A stretch of 64,000 bases of DNA from Streptomyces sp. NBC_00285 (GTDB taxonomy: Bacteria; Actinomycetota; Actinomycetes; Streptomycetales; Streptomycetaceae). Positions 8,010-15,903 of the stretch are shown here, piece after piece (within the stretch, counting starts at the first letter, position 1; each line of letters opens with the position of its first letter). Below the pieces are notes generated by a model, which was given only the letters and a program-made list of their open reading frames with translations, had not been told where the DNA came from and searched no databases. The stretch spans positions 2,790,001 through 2,854,000 of the forward strand of contig NZ_CP108055.1 of the NCBI RefSeq assembly GCF_036174265.1, read 5' to 3'. Made by a program: the position numbers and the translations under genes.

Positions 8010-9488
8010 ATGGCGAAATCATGGGTCAATTACGCGGAGCGGATCGGCTCCGACCTGCACCTGGAGCTCTCCGCGCCCGGGAGTCGGCGCGCCGCGCTGA
8101 TCCGGGCCCTGCGTGAGGCCGTACGCAGTGGGCGGCTCGCACCCGGCACCCGGCTGCCGCCGTACCGCTCACTTGCCGTCGACCTCGGCGTGGCCCGCAA
8201 CACGGTCGCCGACGCCTACGCCGAACTCGTCGCGGAGGGCTGGCTGACCGCCCGCCAGGGTTCGGGCACCCGGGTCGCCGAGCGGACCGAGCCGCTCCGC
8301 ACCGCCGTATCCGCACCCCGAAGGACGTCGGCTCCCCGGAAGGCACCCCCGCCCCCGAAGGCGCCTCCACGCGCGCGTGGCCCGCGCCACGACCTGCGTC
8401 AGGGCACGCCGGACGCCTCCGCTTTCCCCCGGGCCGCCTGGCTCGCCTCCTACCGCCGGGCCCTGCACCGTGCGCCCAACGAGGTCTTCGGTCCCGGTGA
8501 CCCCGCCGGACGCCCCGAGCTGAGGGCGGCTCTCGCCGAGTACCTCGCACGCGCGCGTGGCGTGCGGACGGAGCCGGAGCGGATCGTCGTCTGCTCAGGG
8601 TTCGCGCACGCCCTGCGGCTGCTCTTCGGCGGAGGCGGACCGGCCGGTCAGGCCGGGCAGATCCTGCGCGGTCCGCTGGCCGTGGAGGCGTACGGGCTCC
8701 CCTTCCACCGGGAGCTGCTCGCGGCCGCGGGCGTACGGACCGTGCCGCTTCCCCTCGACGAACACGGCGCACGCGTCGACCGGCTGGGACGGGAACGGGC
8801 CGTACTGCTCACGCCCGCGCACCAGTTCCCCACCGGCGGTCCGCTGCACGCCGAGCGGCGGGCGGCGGTGGTCGACTGGGCACGCGCGCGTGGCGGGGTG
8901 GTGCTGGAGGACGACTACGACGGGGAGTTCCGCTACGACCGCAAGCCCGTCGGCGCCCTGCAGAGCCTCGACCCCGAGCGGGTGATCCTCATCGGCTCGG
9001 TCAGCAAGAGCCTGTCGCCCGCGGTGCGGCTGGGCTGGATGGTGCTGCCGGAGCGGTACGTCGGTGACGTCCTGGCGGCCAAGGGCGAGCGGGAGGGCTG
9101 GGCGAGCATCCCCGACCAGCTGGCCCTCGCCGACCTCATCGCCTCGGGGGCCTACGACCGTCACGTGCGGCGGATGCGGCAGCGGTACCGCGGCCGCCGG
9201 GACCGGCTCGTCGCCGCGCTGGCCGAGCACGCGCCGCACATCCAGGCCGGTGGGGTCGCGGCCGGGCTGCACGCGGTGCTGCGGCTGCCGCCGGGCACCG
9301 AACGGTCCGCCGTCAAGGCCGCGGTCTGGCAGGGCGTCGCCCTCGACGGGCTCGCGGAGTTCCGCCACCCGGACACCGACATGCCGGCTCGCGACGGTCT
9401 GGTCGTGGGGTACGCAACGCCTTCCGAGCACGCGTACGGGGCGGCGCTGGAGGCACTGTGCGGGGCGCTGCCGCCGGGTGAGGCGTAG
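8010..9488 (+). CDS. MocR/PdxR-type GntR regulator with aminotransferase-like domain
   Basis: A 492-residue transcription factor. The N-terminal winged-helix domain (about residues 10-85: LIRALREAVRSGRLAPGTRLPPYRSLA, then VARNTVADAYAELVAEGWL) is GntR-type. An Arg/Pro/Lys-rich linker follows (95-125), then a fold-type I aminotransferase domain. The PLP-binding Lys lies in GSVSKSLSPAVRLGW (Lys333 by count), preceded by EDDYDGEFRYDRKP. Such proteins usually use PLP as effector or sense amino-donor metabolites. It is divergent from the AhpD-like gene across 47 bp. The gene contains three of the five copies of the palindrome CACGCGCGCGTG found in the window. Confidence 0.92.
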   Translation: MAKSWVNYAERIGSDLHLELSAPGSRRAALIRALREAVRSGRLAPGTRLPPYRSLAVDLGVARNTVADAYAELVAEGWLTARQGSGTRVAERTEPLRTAVSAPRRTSAPRKAPPPPKAPPRARGPRHDLRQGTPDASAFPRAAWLASYRRALHRAPNEVFGPGDPAGRPELRAALAEYLARARGVRTEPERIVVCSGFAHALRLLFGGGGPAGQAGQILRGPLAVEAYGLPFHRELLAAAGVRTVPLPLDEHGARVDRLGRERAVLLTPAHQFPTGGPLHAERRAAVVDWARARGGVVLEDDYDGEFRYDRKPVGALQSLDPERVILIGSVSKSLSPAVRLGWMVLPERYVGDVLAAKGEREGWASIPDQLALADLIASGAYDRHVRRMRQRYRGRRDRLVAALAEHAPHIQAGGVAAGLHAVLRLPPGTERSAVKAAVWQGVALDGLAEFRHPDTDMPARDGLVVGYATPSEHAYGAALEALCGALPPGEA

Positions 9489-9727
9489 GTTCCGGTGCCA
9501 ACAGCGGTCCCGGGCATACCCCACTCCGTGCCCCCGATTCGCCATGCTTCCCACCGCCGAACGGTGCAGGAAGATGCGTTCGGCCCGCGCCGTCACAGCA
9601 TGCGCGGGCCGAGAGCTGGGGCGAGCTCAGCTCACCCGGTGGGTGTCGATCTCAATCATTAGTCGAGCGCCTGTCAATTCATCACCAAGGAAAAGAACAG
9701 AAGTCGAGCGAGCGTCGGACCATCACG

Positions 9728-9985
9728 TCACGACAGCAGGAAGTCGGCCACCCCCGCCTTCGCACCCTCGATGAACGCGGTCATCTCGTCGGTGGTGTAG
9801 ATCAGCGCCGGTCCGTCCGGATCGGTGGACTGGCGGACGGCGATCCGGCCGTCGGCGAGCTTCATCGCCTCCAGGCAGTTGCCGCCGTTGCCTCCGCTCC
9901 AGGGCTTGTGCCAGCCTTCGCTCCCCAGCTCCCGGGCGGGCATCCCGTTGTAGACGGACATGCGCGGCGACTTGATGCGGTTCAT
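9728..9985 (-). CDS. DUF397 small protein (WhiJ-associated)
   Basis: An 85-residue DUF397 protein: GWHKPWSGGNGGNCLEAMKLADGRIAVRQSTDPDGPALIYTTDEMTAFIEGAKAGVADFLL shows the W.S..s...NC.e.a pattern and a C-terminal FI.gaK.GeFD-like helix. DUF397 proteins are usually encoded beside XRE/DUF5753 regulators and are thought to modulate them. The ATG at 9985 directly abuts the stop of the upstream XRE gene (stop 9986-9988), so the two are probably translationally coupled. Confidence 0.9.
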   Translation of the reverse strand: MNRIKSPRMSVYNGMPARELGSEGWHKPWSGGNGGNCLEAMKLADGRIAVRQSTDPDGPALIYTTDEMTAFIEGAKAGVADFLLS

Positions 9986-10846
9986 TCACAACTCCTTGCG
10001 GAGATCCCGGAGGATCTCCTTCGTGCGATGTGCCGTAGCGGCCTGCGCCGCCATGCGGTCCATGACCTCGAGGTGGGTCGCCACCTCGACTCGCGCGTCC
10101 AGATAGATCGCGCCGGTCAGGTACTCGCTGTAGACCATGTCCGGAAGTTCGGGCACGGCGAATCGGAAGAGCACGAAGGGCCCGTACGTGCCGGGGTGCG
10201 GCCCGTTGGCGAACGGGGCGACCTGGAGCGTCACGTTGGGCAGCTTCGTTGCCTCGAGCAGTTTGTCGAACTGGGCGCGCATCACCTCCGGGCCGCCGAC
10301 AGGGCGGCGCAGCACTGTCTCGTCCATGACCACCCACAGCCGGGGCGCGTCGTGACGGGTGAGCAGTCCCTGGCGTTCCATGCGCAGGGCGACATGGCGC
10401 TCGATGTCCTCGGGGCTGGTCTGACCGATGGCGCCCGAGCGCAGGACGCCACGCGCGTAGTCCTCGGTCTGGAGCAGACCGGGCACGAAGTGCGGTTCGT
10501 ACTCGCGGATGAGCGCGGCCGCGCCCTCCAGACTGACGTGCATCGAGAACCAGCCGGGCAGCACGTCGTGGAAGCGCTGCCACCAGCCGGGGCGGTTGGC
10601 GTCCTCGGCGAGCTGGACGAAGTCCTCGGCCTCCTGGTCGCCGACGCCGTAGGCCTTCAGCAGGAGCTGGAGGTAGGGGATCTTGAGGCCGACCTCGGCC
10701 ATCTCCATCCGGCGGACGGTGGCGGGCGCGACGCGGAGGACGCGGGCGGCTTCCTCGCGCTTGAGCCCTGCGCGTTCCCGCAGGTCCAGCAGGCGCCGAC
10801 CGAGGACGACCTGGCCGACGGTCGGCGCGGACCGCGGTTCACTCAC
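9986..10846 (-). CDS. WhiJ-like XRE regulator with DUF5753 domain
   Basis: A 286-residue regulator. An XRE helix-turn-helix is at about residues 10-65 (LGRRLLDLRERAGLKREEAARVLRVAPATVRRME). A C-terminal DUF5753 domain follows (WWQRFHDVLPGWF, then FVPGLLQTEDYARGVL, and LPNVTLQVAPFANG). This matches the WhiJ/AbaA-OrfA/Scr1 family, which acts in sporulation and antibiotic control in Streptomyces. I start at the GTG at 10846 because GGAGGTGGAG precedes it; the frame upstream to 10921 runs through promoter repeats. With DUF397 downstream and an anti-sigma-like ATPase divergent, it forms the classic three-gene whiJ-like locus. Confidence 0.92.
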   Translation of the reverse strand: MSEPRSAPTVGQVVLGRRLLDLRERAGLKREEAARVLRVAPATVRRMEMAEVGLKIPYLQLLLKAYGVGDQEAEDFVQLAEDANRPGWWQRFHDVLPGWFSMHVSLEGAAALIREYEPHFVPGLLQTEDYARGVLRSGAIGQTSPEDIERHVALRMERQGLLTRHDAPRLWVVMDETVLRRPVGGPEVMRAQFDKLLEATKLPNVTLQVAPFANGPHPGTYGPFVLFRFAVPELPDMVYSEYLTGAIYLDARVEVATHLEVMDRMAAQAATAHRTKEILRDLRKEL

Positions 10847-10919
10847 GCTCCACCTCCACGAAGTCGCGTACGGGGGTCCCATGGCACAGCCACCTGCATG
10901 CTGACAGCCCAGCGGCGCC

Positions 10920-10982
10920 ATTCGAAGACCTGATTCGAAGATTTGTACGGATACGAAGTCTGATGCGAAGTCGGATGCGTAC
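10920..10982. promoter_or_regulatory. ATnCGAAG direct-repeat array upstream of the WhiJ-like gene
   Basis: Four copies of ATnCGAAG start at 10920, 10933, 10951 and 10963, and a fifth partial copy (ATGCGTAC) starts at 10975. Most are spaced 12-13 bp. They lie 75-136 bp before the GTG of the XRE gene, where its promoter should be. The regular spacing, near one helical turn, suggests an operator for the XRE protein itself or another regulator. This is inference from pattern only. Confidence 0.55.
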
Positions 10983-11062
10983 GGATCTTCGGTGATCCCA
11001 ACTGGCGCCGCTCAAGATGCTGTTGCGAGCAGTGTGCCACGGCCTCTCACCGCGTCACACGG

Positions 11063-11098
11063 CACTCTGCATTTTTCAGAGTGACACTTGCCAAGTGT
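11063..11098. promoter_or_regulatory. Two abutting inverted repeats before the anti-sigma-like gene
   Basis: CACTCTG (11063-11069) and CAGAGTG (11077-11083) form a 7-bp inverted repeat around a T-rich 7-nt spacer. Immediately after it, ACACTTG (11084-11090) and CAAGTGT (11092-11098) form a perfect 7-bp palindrome around one base. They end 16 bp before the chosen GTG of the next gene, so they overlap its promoter or translation start. Likely operator sites; no T-tract suggests termination. Confidence 0.55.
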
Positions 11099-11114
11099 TC
11101 ACGACGGGGCGATA

Positions 11115-11777
11115 GTGGCAAGCGTGATTCCGTCCCCGCCCTTAGGAACAGACGCCGCCGCGGACCGTCCCCAGGGTCTCGGTGCCGCCGCGGGAGTGCG
11201 GCCCGAGAGATCTGCTGCCCGGCGCCGGTTCCGTTTCGAGCTGACCGCGCATCCGAGTTCCCCCGCGCAGGCCAGACGCCTGACGAGGGCCAGACTGACC
11301 CACTGGTCGGTCTGCGAGGACACCTGCGACTCGGCCGCCCTCGTCGTCTCCGAGCTGGTCACCAACGCCATCGTGCACACCGCGAGCAGTCGTGTGGTCT
11401 GCGAGCTTCACGACGCTGACGACCTGGTCCGGATAGCCGTACGTGACGAGGGCTGCGCGCCTGGTGAGCCCCACCCGTCGCCGCAGCGTGGCGATGAGGA
11501 GCACGGGAGGGGACTGCTCCTCGTCGACTCCCTCTGTCACGCGTGGGGTGCCCATGAGCACGGCCCCGGCCTGCTCGTCTGGGCGGAGCTGCCGCGCAAG
11601 GCGGACGAGCCCCTCGACGACACCGGACCGCGTAACGACCTGGGTTGGGGGGCCCGCCCGAAGCCGCTTCCCTCCGGGGGCCCTGGCCGGGGTGACGAGG
11701 CCGAGGAGCATCACAGAGCGGTGCCCGACGGGGAAGCCCGGGATCACGGGACGGGGGACGCGAGCGCATGGGCGTGA
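11115..11777 (+). CDS. Anti-sigma-factor-like ATP-binding protein (HATPase_c, RsbW type)
   Basis: A histidine-kinase-like ATPase of the RsbW/SpoIIAB group, about 220 residues. The N-box reads ALVVSELVTNAIVHT, the G1 box IAVRDEGCAPG, and the G2 region EEHGRGLLLVDSLCHAWG, ending with LVWAELP. Such proteins bind and block sigma factors or phosphorylate anti-anti-sigma factors. In whiJ-like loci they are the AbaA-OrfD-like member. The C-terminal 55 residues are low complexity and probably disordered. The start is uncertain: GTG at 11115 or 11124 is more likely than a TTG at 11088 inside the operator. It overlaps the next gene by 10 bp. Confidence 0.85.
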   Translation: MASVIPSPPLGTDAAADRPQGLGAAAGVRPERSAARRRFRFELTAHPSSPAQARRLTRARLTHWSVCEDTCDSAALVVSELVTNAIVHTASSRVVCELHDADDLVRIAVRDEGCAPGEPHPSPQRGDEEHGRGLLLVDSLCHAWGAHEHGPGLLVWAELPRKADEPLDDTGPRNDLGWGARPKPLPSGGPGRGDEAEEHHRAVPDGEARDHGTGDASAWA

Positions 11778-12214
11778 GGAGCGGATCCGGCGGCCAGGTG
11801 CTGACCCTGGACACGCTGGTCCGCCTCAGACGTGGGCTGGAGGTACCGGGGACACCGCGGAAGCTGGCCGTCCCGGAGGGGATGACGGTGCCGCTGGGCT
11901 GCGATGCGGTGAGGGTGCCGGCGCTGCTGGGGCAGCAGCTGGTGCCCCGGCTGCCGCGGGTCGGGTGCGTGTACGCCGATGACGCGCACTGGTGGTGGCT
12001 GGTCCCCGCGGACTCCGACTACGCGCTCGACTGGCCCGCGCCCGCTCAGTACGCCACCGGGGCGGTCGTTCCGGACGCCCCGGTGGTACCCGACCTCGTG
12101 CACCGGCCGGACGGGACGTTGCCGTACACGCCGCCGATACCGTTGTACCTGGCGTTGTGCCGGCTGACGGGGACGATCCCCAGCTGGTCCCGGCCGGTCA
12201 GTTCAGCCGGCTAG
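11768..12214 (+). CDS. Hypothetical protein, fourth gene of the WhiJ-like locus
   Basis: A 148-residue protein with no family I recognise. It has an aromatic core (CVYADDAHWWWLVPADSDYALDWP) followed by a conserved-looking tail TLPYTPPIPLYLALCRLTG. There is no signal peptide or membrane segment. The ATG at 11768 overlaps the anti-sigma-like gene by 10 bp, so the two should be translated together and may act together. Its pI and composition look soluble and cytoplasmic. Confidence 0.75.
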   Translation: MGVRSGSGGQVLTLDTLVRLRRGLEVPGTPRKLAVPEGMTVPLGCDAVRVPALLGQQLVPRLPRVGCVYADDAHWWWLVPADSDYALDWPAPAQYATGAVVPDAPVVPDLVHRPDGTLPYTPPIPLYLALCRLTGTIPSWSRPVSSAG

Positions 12215-12306
12215 GCCCGGGCTGGGCCACCGTTCGGGTACGGCCGGGTGCTGAGGCCGGTGGCACAGGACCCACGCCCCCAGGCCGGCCGGCATCCCCC
12301 GCCCCG

Positions 12307-12361
12307 ACTCCATGTCGCCCCCGCTCCGGCCGCCATCCCCACTCCATGTCGCCCCCGCTCC
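12307..12361 (+). repeat. Exact 21-bp direct repeat before the ABC transporter gene
   Basis: Two identical 21-bp copies lie at 12307-12327 and 12341-12361, 34 bp apart start to start. They begin ACTCCATGTCGCC and end CGCTCC. They are in the 247-bp gap before the ABC transporter, about 100 bp upstream of its start codon. They could be an operator pair or a small local duplication. Confidence 0.6.
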
Positions 12362-12461
12362 AAGGTGTGCGCCCGCGCTCTCACCGCACTTCCTTCTGCG
12401 CCCTCCCCCCTTGCAGCCGACCCCGCCATAGTTGCCCCGTTCACGATCGGGGAGGTCCGCG

Positions 12462-14405
12462 GTGGGGAAACGGCGTGGCACCGAGCAACCCGGGGTCTCC
12501 GAGTCGGAGCGACTGCTCTTCGGGGGGCCGCTGCGGTACGACGGCGGGTGGAACTCGCACTCCGACGCGTTCATGGAGCTGGGGTTGCGGGCCATGGTGG
12601 CGCGGCTGCCCTCGCTGTTGTCGGCGAGTTTCCGGCTGGCCTGGCAAGCGGACCGACGGGCCGCGCGGACCGTGCTGGTCGCCGAGGTGGCCAGGGGTCT
12701 CACCCAGGCGGTGAGCCTGCTCGCCGTCAACATCGTGCTGGGACGGCTGATCGGCGGGGGTGCGCTGGAGGACCGGCTGCGGGGTGCCGTGCCCGCACTC
12801 GTCACCATGGCCGCCGTGATGCTGGTCGGGGCACTGCTGCGGGCCGCGTCGACGCATGCCACCGGCCGCCTCGAACCCAAGGTGGAGCGGGTGGCGACCG
12901 AGCGGTATCTGGAGCAGGCGGCGACCGTCGAGCTGGCCGCGATCGAGGATCACGCCTTCCACAAGCTGCTGGACACCGCGCAGTACGGCGCCACCTCGGC
13001 CCGTCGGATGATCTCGTTCGCGACCCGTGTGGTGAACGCGATGATCTCGCTGATCACGGCGGCGGGCGTGCTGACGGTGCTGCACCCGGCGCTGCTGCCG
13101 CTGCTGGTCACGATGACGATCCCGAGCGGGTGGGGCGCGCTGACGATCGCGCGCCGCCAGTACGAGTCCTTCCACACCTGGGTGCAGCACGTGCGGGCGG
13201 GCCGACTGCTCGGCGCCCTGCTGATCGAGCCGGAGGCGGCGCCGGAGATCCGGGTCCACGGGGTGGGCCCGTTCCTGCTCCGGCACTACCGCGCGATGGC
13301 GGAGACAGCGGAGACGGAGCAGGCCCGACTGGCGCGCCTCGCCGCCCGCACGGGGCTGATCGCGGCGACCTGGACGGGCCTGGCGACGGTGGCGACGTAC
13401 GCGACACTGGGCGGGCTGCTGCTGGCGGGCGCGATGGCGCTGTCGGTGGCCGGTACGGCCGTGATCGCCGTGCGCGCCGGCTCACAGAGCCTGAACACCC
13501 TGGTCATCGAGATGAACGCACTGCACGAGGAAGCCCTGTTCGTCGGCGACCTCCAGCGGCTCTACGTGGAGGCGGCCCAGTGGGCGATCCCGGCGGGCGG
13601 CACGGCACTGCCGGACGATCCGCACGAGATCCGCTTCGAGAACGTCACCTTCACCTACCCGGGTGACGCGACCCGCCCCGCGCTCGACGACGTGACGCTC
13701 ACCCTGCCGCTCGGCAAGATCGTCGCGCTGGTCGGGGAGAACGGCTCGGGCAAGACCACCCTGGTGAAACTGCTCGCGGGCCTGTACGCCCCCGGAGCGG
13801 GGCGGATCCTGTGGGACGACGTGGACGCGGCGCACGCGGACCGGAAGCTGCTCGCCGAGCGGGTCGCGATGGTCGCCCAGGACTTCAAGCGGTGGCCGTT
13901 CACCGCCCGCGTCAATGTGGCGGTGGGCCGCTCCTCGGTGCCGCTCACCGAGGAGCGGGTGTCGGGCGCGGTCGCGGAGGCCGGCGCCGGCGAGGTGCTG
14001 GAGGATCTGCCGCGCGGCCTGGACACGCTGCTGGCCCGCAACTTCAGCGGCGGGCACGAACTGTCGGGCGGCCAGTGGCAGCGGCTCGGCATCGCCCGGG
14101 CCGCCTACCGGCGCGGGCACATCCTGATCGTGGACGAACCGACGGCCGCCCTGGACGCGCGGGCCGAACTGGAGGTCTTCGAGAAGATCCGCGCACTGGC
14201 CGGTACCGGCCAGACGGTCGTCCTGATCACGCACCGGCTGGCGTCCGTACGTCACGCGGACCTGGTGCACGTGCTGGAGCAGGGCCGACTCGTGGAGTCG
14301 GGTACGCCCGAGGAGCTTCTGGCCTCCGGTGGTGTCTACGCGGAGCTGTACTCGCTCCAGGCCGAGCAGTTCACGGCAAAGGTGCCCGCCAAGGAGGCGG
14401 GCTGA
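12462..14405 (+). CDS. ABC exporter, fused permease and ATPase
   Basis: A 647-residue half-transporter of the exporter type. The N-terminal 330 residues hold the six-helix membrane domain (for example AVNIVLGRLI, VTMAAVMLVGALLR, ISLITAAGVLTVL, TYATLGGLLLAGAMAL). The ATPase domain follows, with Walker A GENGSGKTT (about 425-433), signature LSGGQ (about 534-538), Walker B ILIVDEPTAALD (about 553-564) and switch His in LITHRLASVRHAD. It would act as a homodimer. The substrate is unknown; the layout resembles drug or peptide exporters. The GTG at 12462 follows GGGGAGG with 6-bp spacing, which beats the upstream TTG. Confidence 0.92.
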   Translation: MGKRRGTEQPGVSESERLLFGGPLRYDGGWNSHSDAFMELGLRAMVARLPSLLSASFRLAWQADRRAARTVLVAEVARGLTQAVSLLAVNIVLGRLIGGGALEDRLRGAVPALVTMAAVMLVGALLRAASTHATGRLEPKVERVATERYLEQAATVELAAIEDHAFHKLLDTAQYGATSARRMISFATRVVNAMISLITAAGVLTVLHPALLPLLVTMTIPSGWGALTIARRQYESFHTWVQHVRAGRLLGALLIEPEAAPEIRVHGVGPFLLRHYRAMAETAETEQARLARLAARTGLIAATWTGLATVATYATLGGLLLAGAMALSVAGTAVIAVRAGSQSLNTLVIEMNALHEEALFVGDLQRLYVEAAQWAIPAGGTALPDDPHEIRFENVTFTYPGDATRPALDDVTLTLPLGKIVALVGENGSGKTTLVKLLAGLYAPGAGRILWDDVDAAHADRKLLAERVAMVAQDFKRWPFTARVNVAVGRSSVPLTEERVSGAVAEAGAGEVLEDLPRGLDTLLARNFSGGHELSGGQWQRLGIARAAYRRGHILIVDEPTAALDARAELEVFEKIRALAGTGQTVVLITHRLASVRHADLVHVLEQGRLVESGTPEELLASGGVYAELYSLQAEQFTAKVPAKEAG

Positions 14406-14407
14406 CC

Positions 14408-14593
14408 TCATGCGACGGCGTCGGCCGCCTCCGCACCCGGGACGATCACCAGGAACATGTCCGTGGCGAGGTCCATGACGACCTCGGCCGCCATTCCCTC
14501 GAGTCGCCTCGCGTGCGCGAACTCCTCCGCCGGCCACGATCCTCGCGGCCCGCCAGCGGGAAAGCGTTCGAGCACTGTTCGCCCGTTCACCAC
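14408..14593 (-). CDS. Small hypothetical protein, 61 aa
   Basis: A short gene that I consider real because the GTG at 14593 has a strong GGAGGT ribosome binding site 6 bp upstream and the frame ends just after the convergent ABC transporter (2 bp between stops). The product has an Ala/Glu-rich helix (AEEFAHARRLEGMAAEVVMDLA) and a hydrophobic stretch MFLVIVPGA. No family is recognised. Two direct GTAGGAGT repeats lie upstream (14625-14644). Confidence 0.55.
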   Translation of the reverse strand: MVNGRTVLERFPAGGPRGSWPAEEFAHARRLEGMAAEVVMDLATDMFLVIVPGAEAADAVA

Positions 14594-14624
14594 CCTGCAC
14601 CTCCAGAAAGCGTTGCACTCACCC

Positions 14625-14644
14625 GTAGGAGTGCTTGTAGGAGT
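14625..14644. promoter_or_regulatory. Direct repeat pair GTAGGAGT, 12-bp period
   Basis: Two exact GTAGGAGT copies at 14625-14632 and 14637-14644 lie 32-51 bp upstream of the 61-aa gene start, in the position of a promoter operator for that minus-strand gene. Confidence 0.4.
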
Positions 14645-14763
14645 TAACGCCTTCCAGAGCCGGATAGCCTCGCTGAGTTGCCGTACTGAGACGTAGCTGA
14701 CACGGGTTCACCCCGGAGTGTGAGGATCCTGTCACCGTACGACGGATAATCTCACCTTCCGTG

Positions 14764-15453
14764 TCAGTCCTCGTACTCGTCGTGATACCGGATGCGTACA
14801 GAGCCCGCGGGCGCCCCGAGAGCGGACGCGCGCCCCTTGGGTTCCTCCCACTCCTCCTGCCGTCCCAGCGCGGTGAGATCGAGGAAGGTGGTGGTCGAGC
14901 CGAGCCCGTCCAGACCGCGCTCATAGGTCGAGTACGTGTGGAAGACCCGGTCGCGGTCGCGCAGGAAGCAGCTGATGCCGGGCCGCTCCACCGGCTTCCC
15001 GTCGATCTCCAGAGTGACCTCGAAGTCGTGGTTGAACCCGGCGCCGTCCGACGAGTACCAGGGCATCGTCCAGCCCATCCGCGCCTTGAACGGCAGGATC
15101 TTCGTGTACGGCGCTCTCGACACGGCCGCGAACGTCGTCCCCCGTGCCCGCAGATGAACCAGATGTCCGATCTGGTCGAGGAAGGCGGAGCAGCTGCGGC
15201 ACCCCGCGTCCCACTCGGGCGCGAACATGAAGTGGTAGACGACGAGCTGGCCTCGCCCCTCGAAGAGATCGAGCAAGGTGGCCTTGCCGTCGCCACCCTC
15301 GAAGACGTACTCCTCCTCCACCTCGACCATGGGCAGCCTGCGCCGCTCGGCGTTGAGCGCGTCCCGCGCCCGCGTGGCCGCCTTCTCCCTGACCAGCAAC
15401 TCCGCGCGCGCCGCGCGCCATTCGTCCCGCGAGACGATCTCCGGTAGCGACAT
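14764..15453 (-). CDS. DUF899 thioredoxin-like protein
   Basis: A 229-residue DUF899 protein. The family pattern is plain: SRDEWRAARAELLVREKAATRARDALNAERRRLPMVEV at the N-terminus, LVVYHFMFAPEWDAGCRSCSAFLD in the centre (CxxC at the thioredoxin active-site position) and WTMPWYSSDGAGFNHDF. The fold is thioredoxin-like, so a thiol-redox role is likely, but no function is proven. The ATG at 15453 has GGAGG upstream (AGGAGGGGCCC). No operon partner is evident. Confidence 0.9.
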   Translation of the reverse strand: MSLPEIVSRDEWRAARAELLVREKAATRARDALNAERRRLPMVEVEEEYVFEGGDGKATLLDLFEGRGQLVVYHFMFAPEWDAGCRSCSAFLDQIGHLVHLRARGTTFAAVSRAPYTKILPFKARMGWTMPWYSSDGAGFNHDFEVTLEIDGKPVERPGISCFLRDRDRVFHTYSTYERGLDGLGSTTTFLDLTALGRQEEWEEPKGRASALGAPAGSVRIRYHDEYED

Positions 15454-15568
15454 GGGCCCCTCCTGTACAACGGTCCGCTCGGGGTGGTGACCGTCGGTCG
15501 GGGCGGAACTCATCGGCGGCGCGGGAGATTCTTTCCATCGGCATCGGCATCGGCCCAGTGCCTCGGTG

Positions 15569-15784
15569 TCACGGGCCGTCGGCCTGCGTGACCCCCTGGG
15601 CGAGTTGGCCGACGACGTCCGCGACGCTGTGCCCGAAGGCGGTCGGAGCGATCAGGATGCCGAAGACCAGCACGATGAGCACGGTCAGTTTCTCGTCGTT
15701 GCGGCTGCGGGCGTGCGTTCGTCGACGCAGCCGCAGAACGATAATGACAGCGAGCAGTACAGCGACGTCGATCGTCAGCTCCAC
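15569..15784 (-). CDS. Small two-helix membrane protein, 71 aa
   Basis: A 71-residue protein with two hydrophobic segments (DVAVLLAVIIVLRL and LTVLIVLVFGILIAPTAFG) separated by a basic loop RRRTHARSRNDEK, predicting a small integral membrane protein. The GTG at 15784 has GGAGGG upstream on the minus strand. The function is unknown; the amphipathic end (HSVADVVGQLAQGVTQ) could be a third, short helix. Confidence 0.6.
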   Translation of the reverse strand: MELTIDVAVLLAVIIVLRLRRRTHARSRNDEKLTVLIVLVFGILIAPTAFGHSVADVVGQLAQGVTQADGP

Positions 15785-15903
15785 CAGGCCGGCCCTCCCC
15801 CTCAGACAGGTGTGTCCCGGCCTTCATGTGTAGCGTGAAACCACCTGCCGTGACCGCCCGGTCACCGATGGTTGGCGTCAAAGTACTTCTCCGCGACCGG
15901 ATT

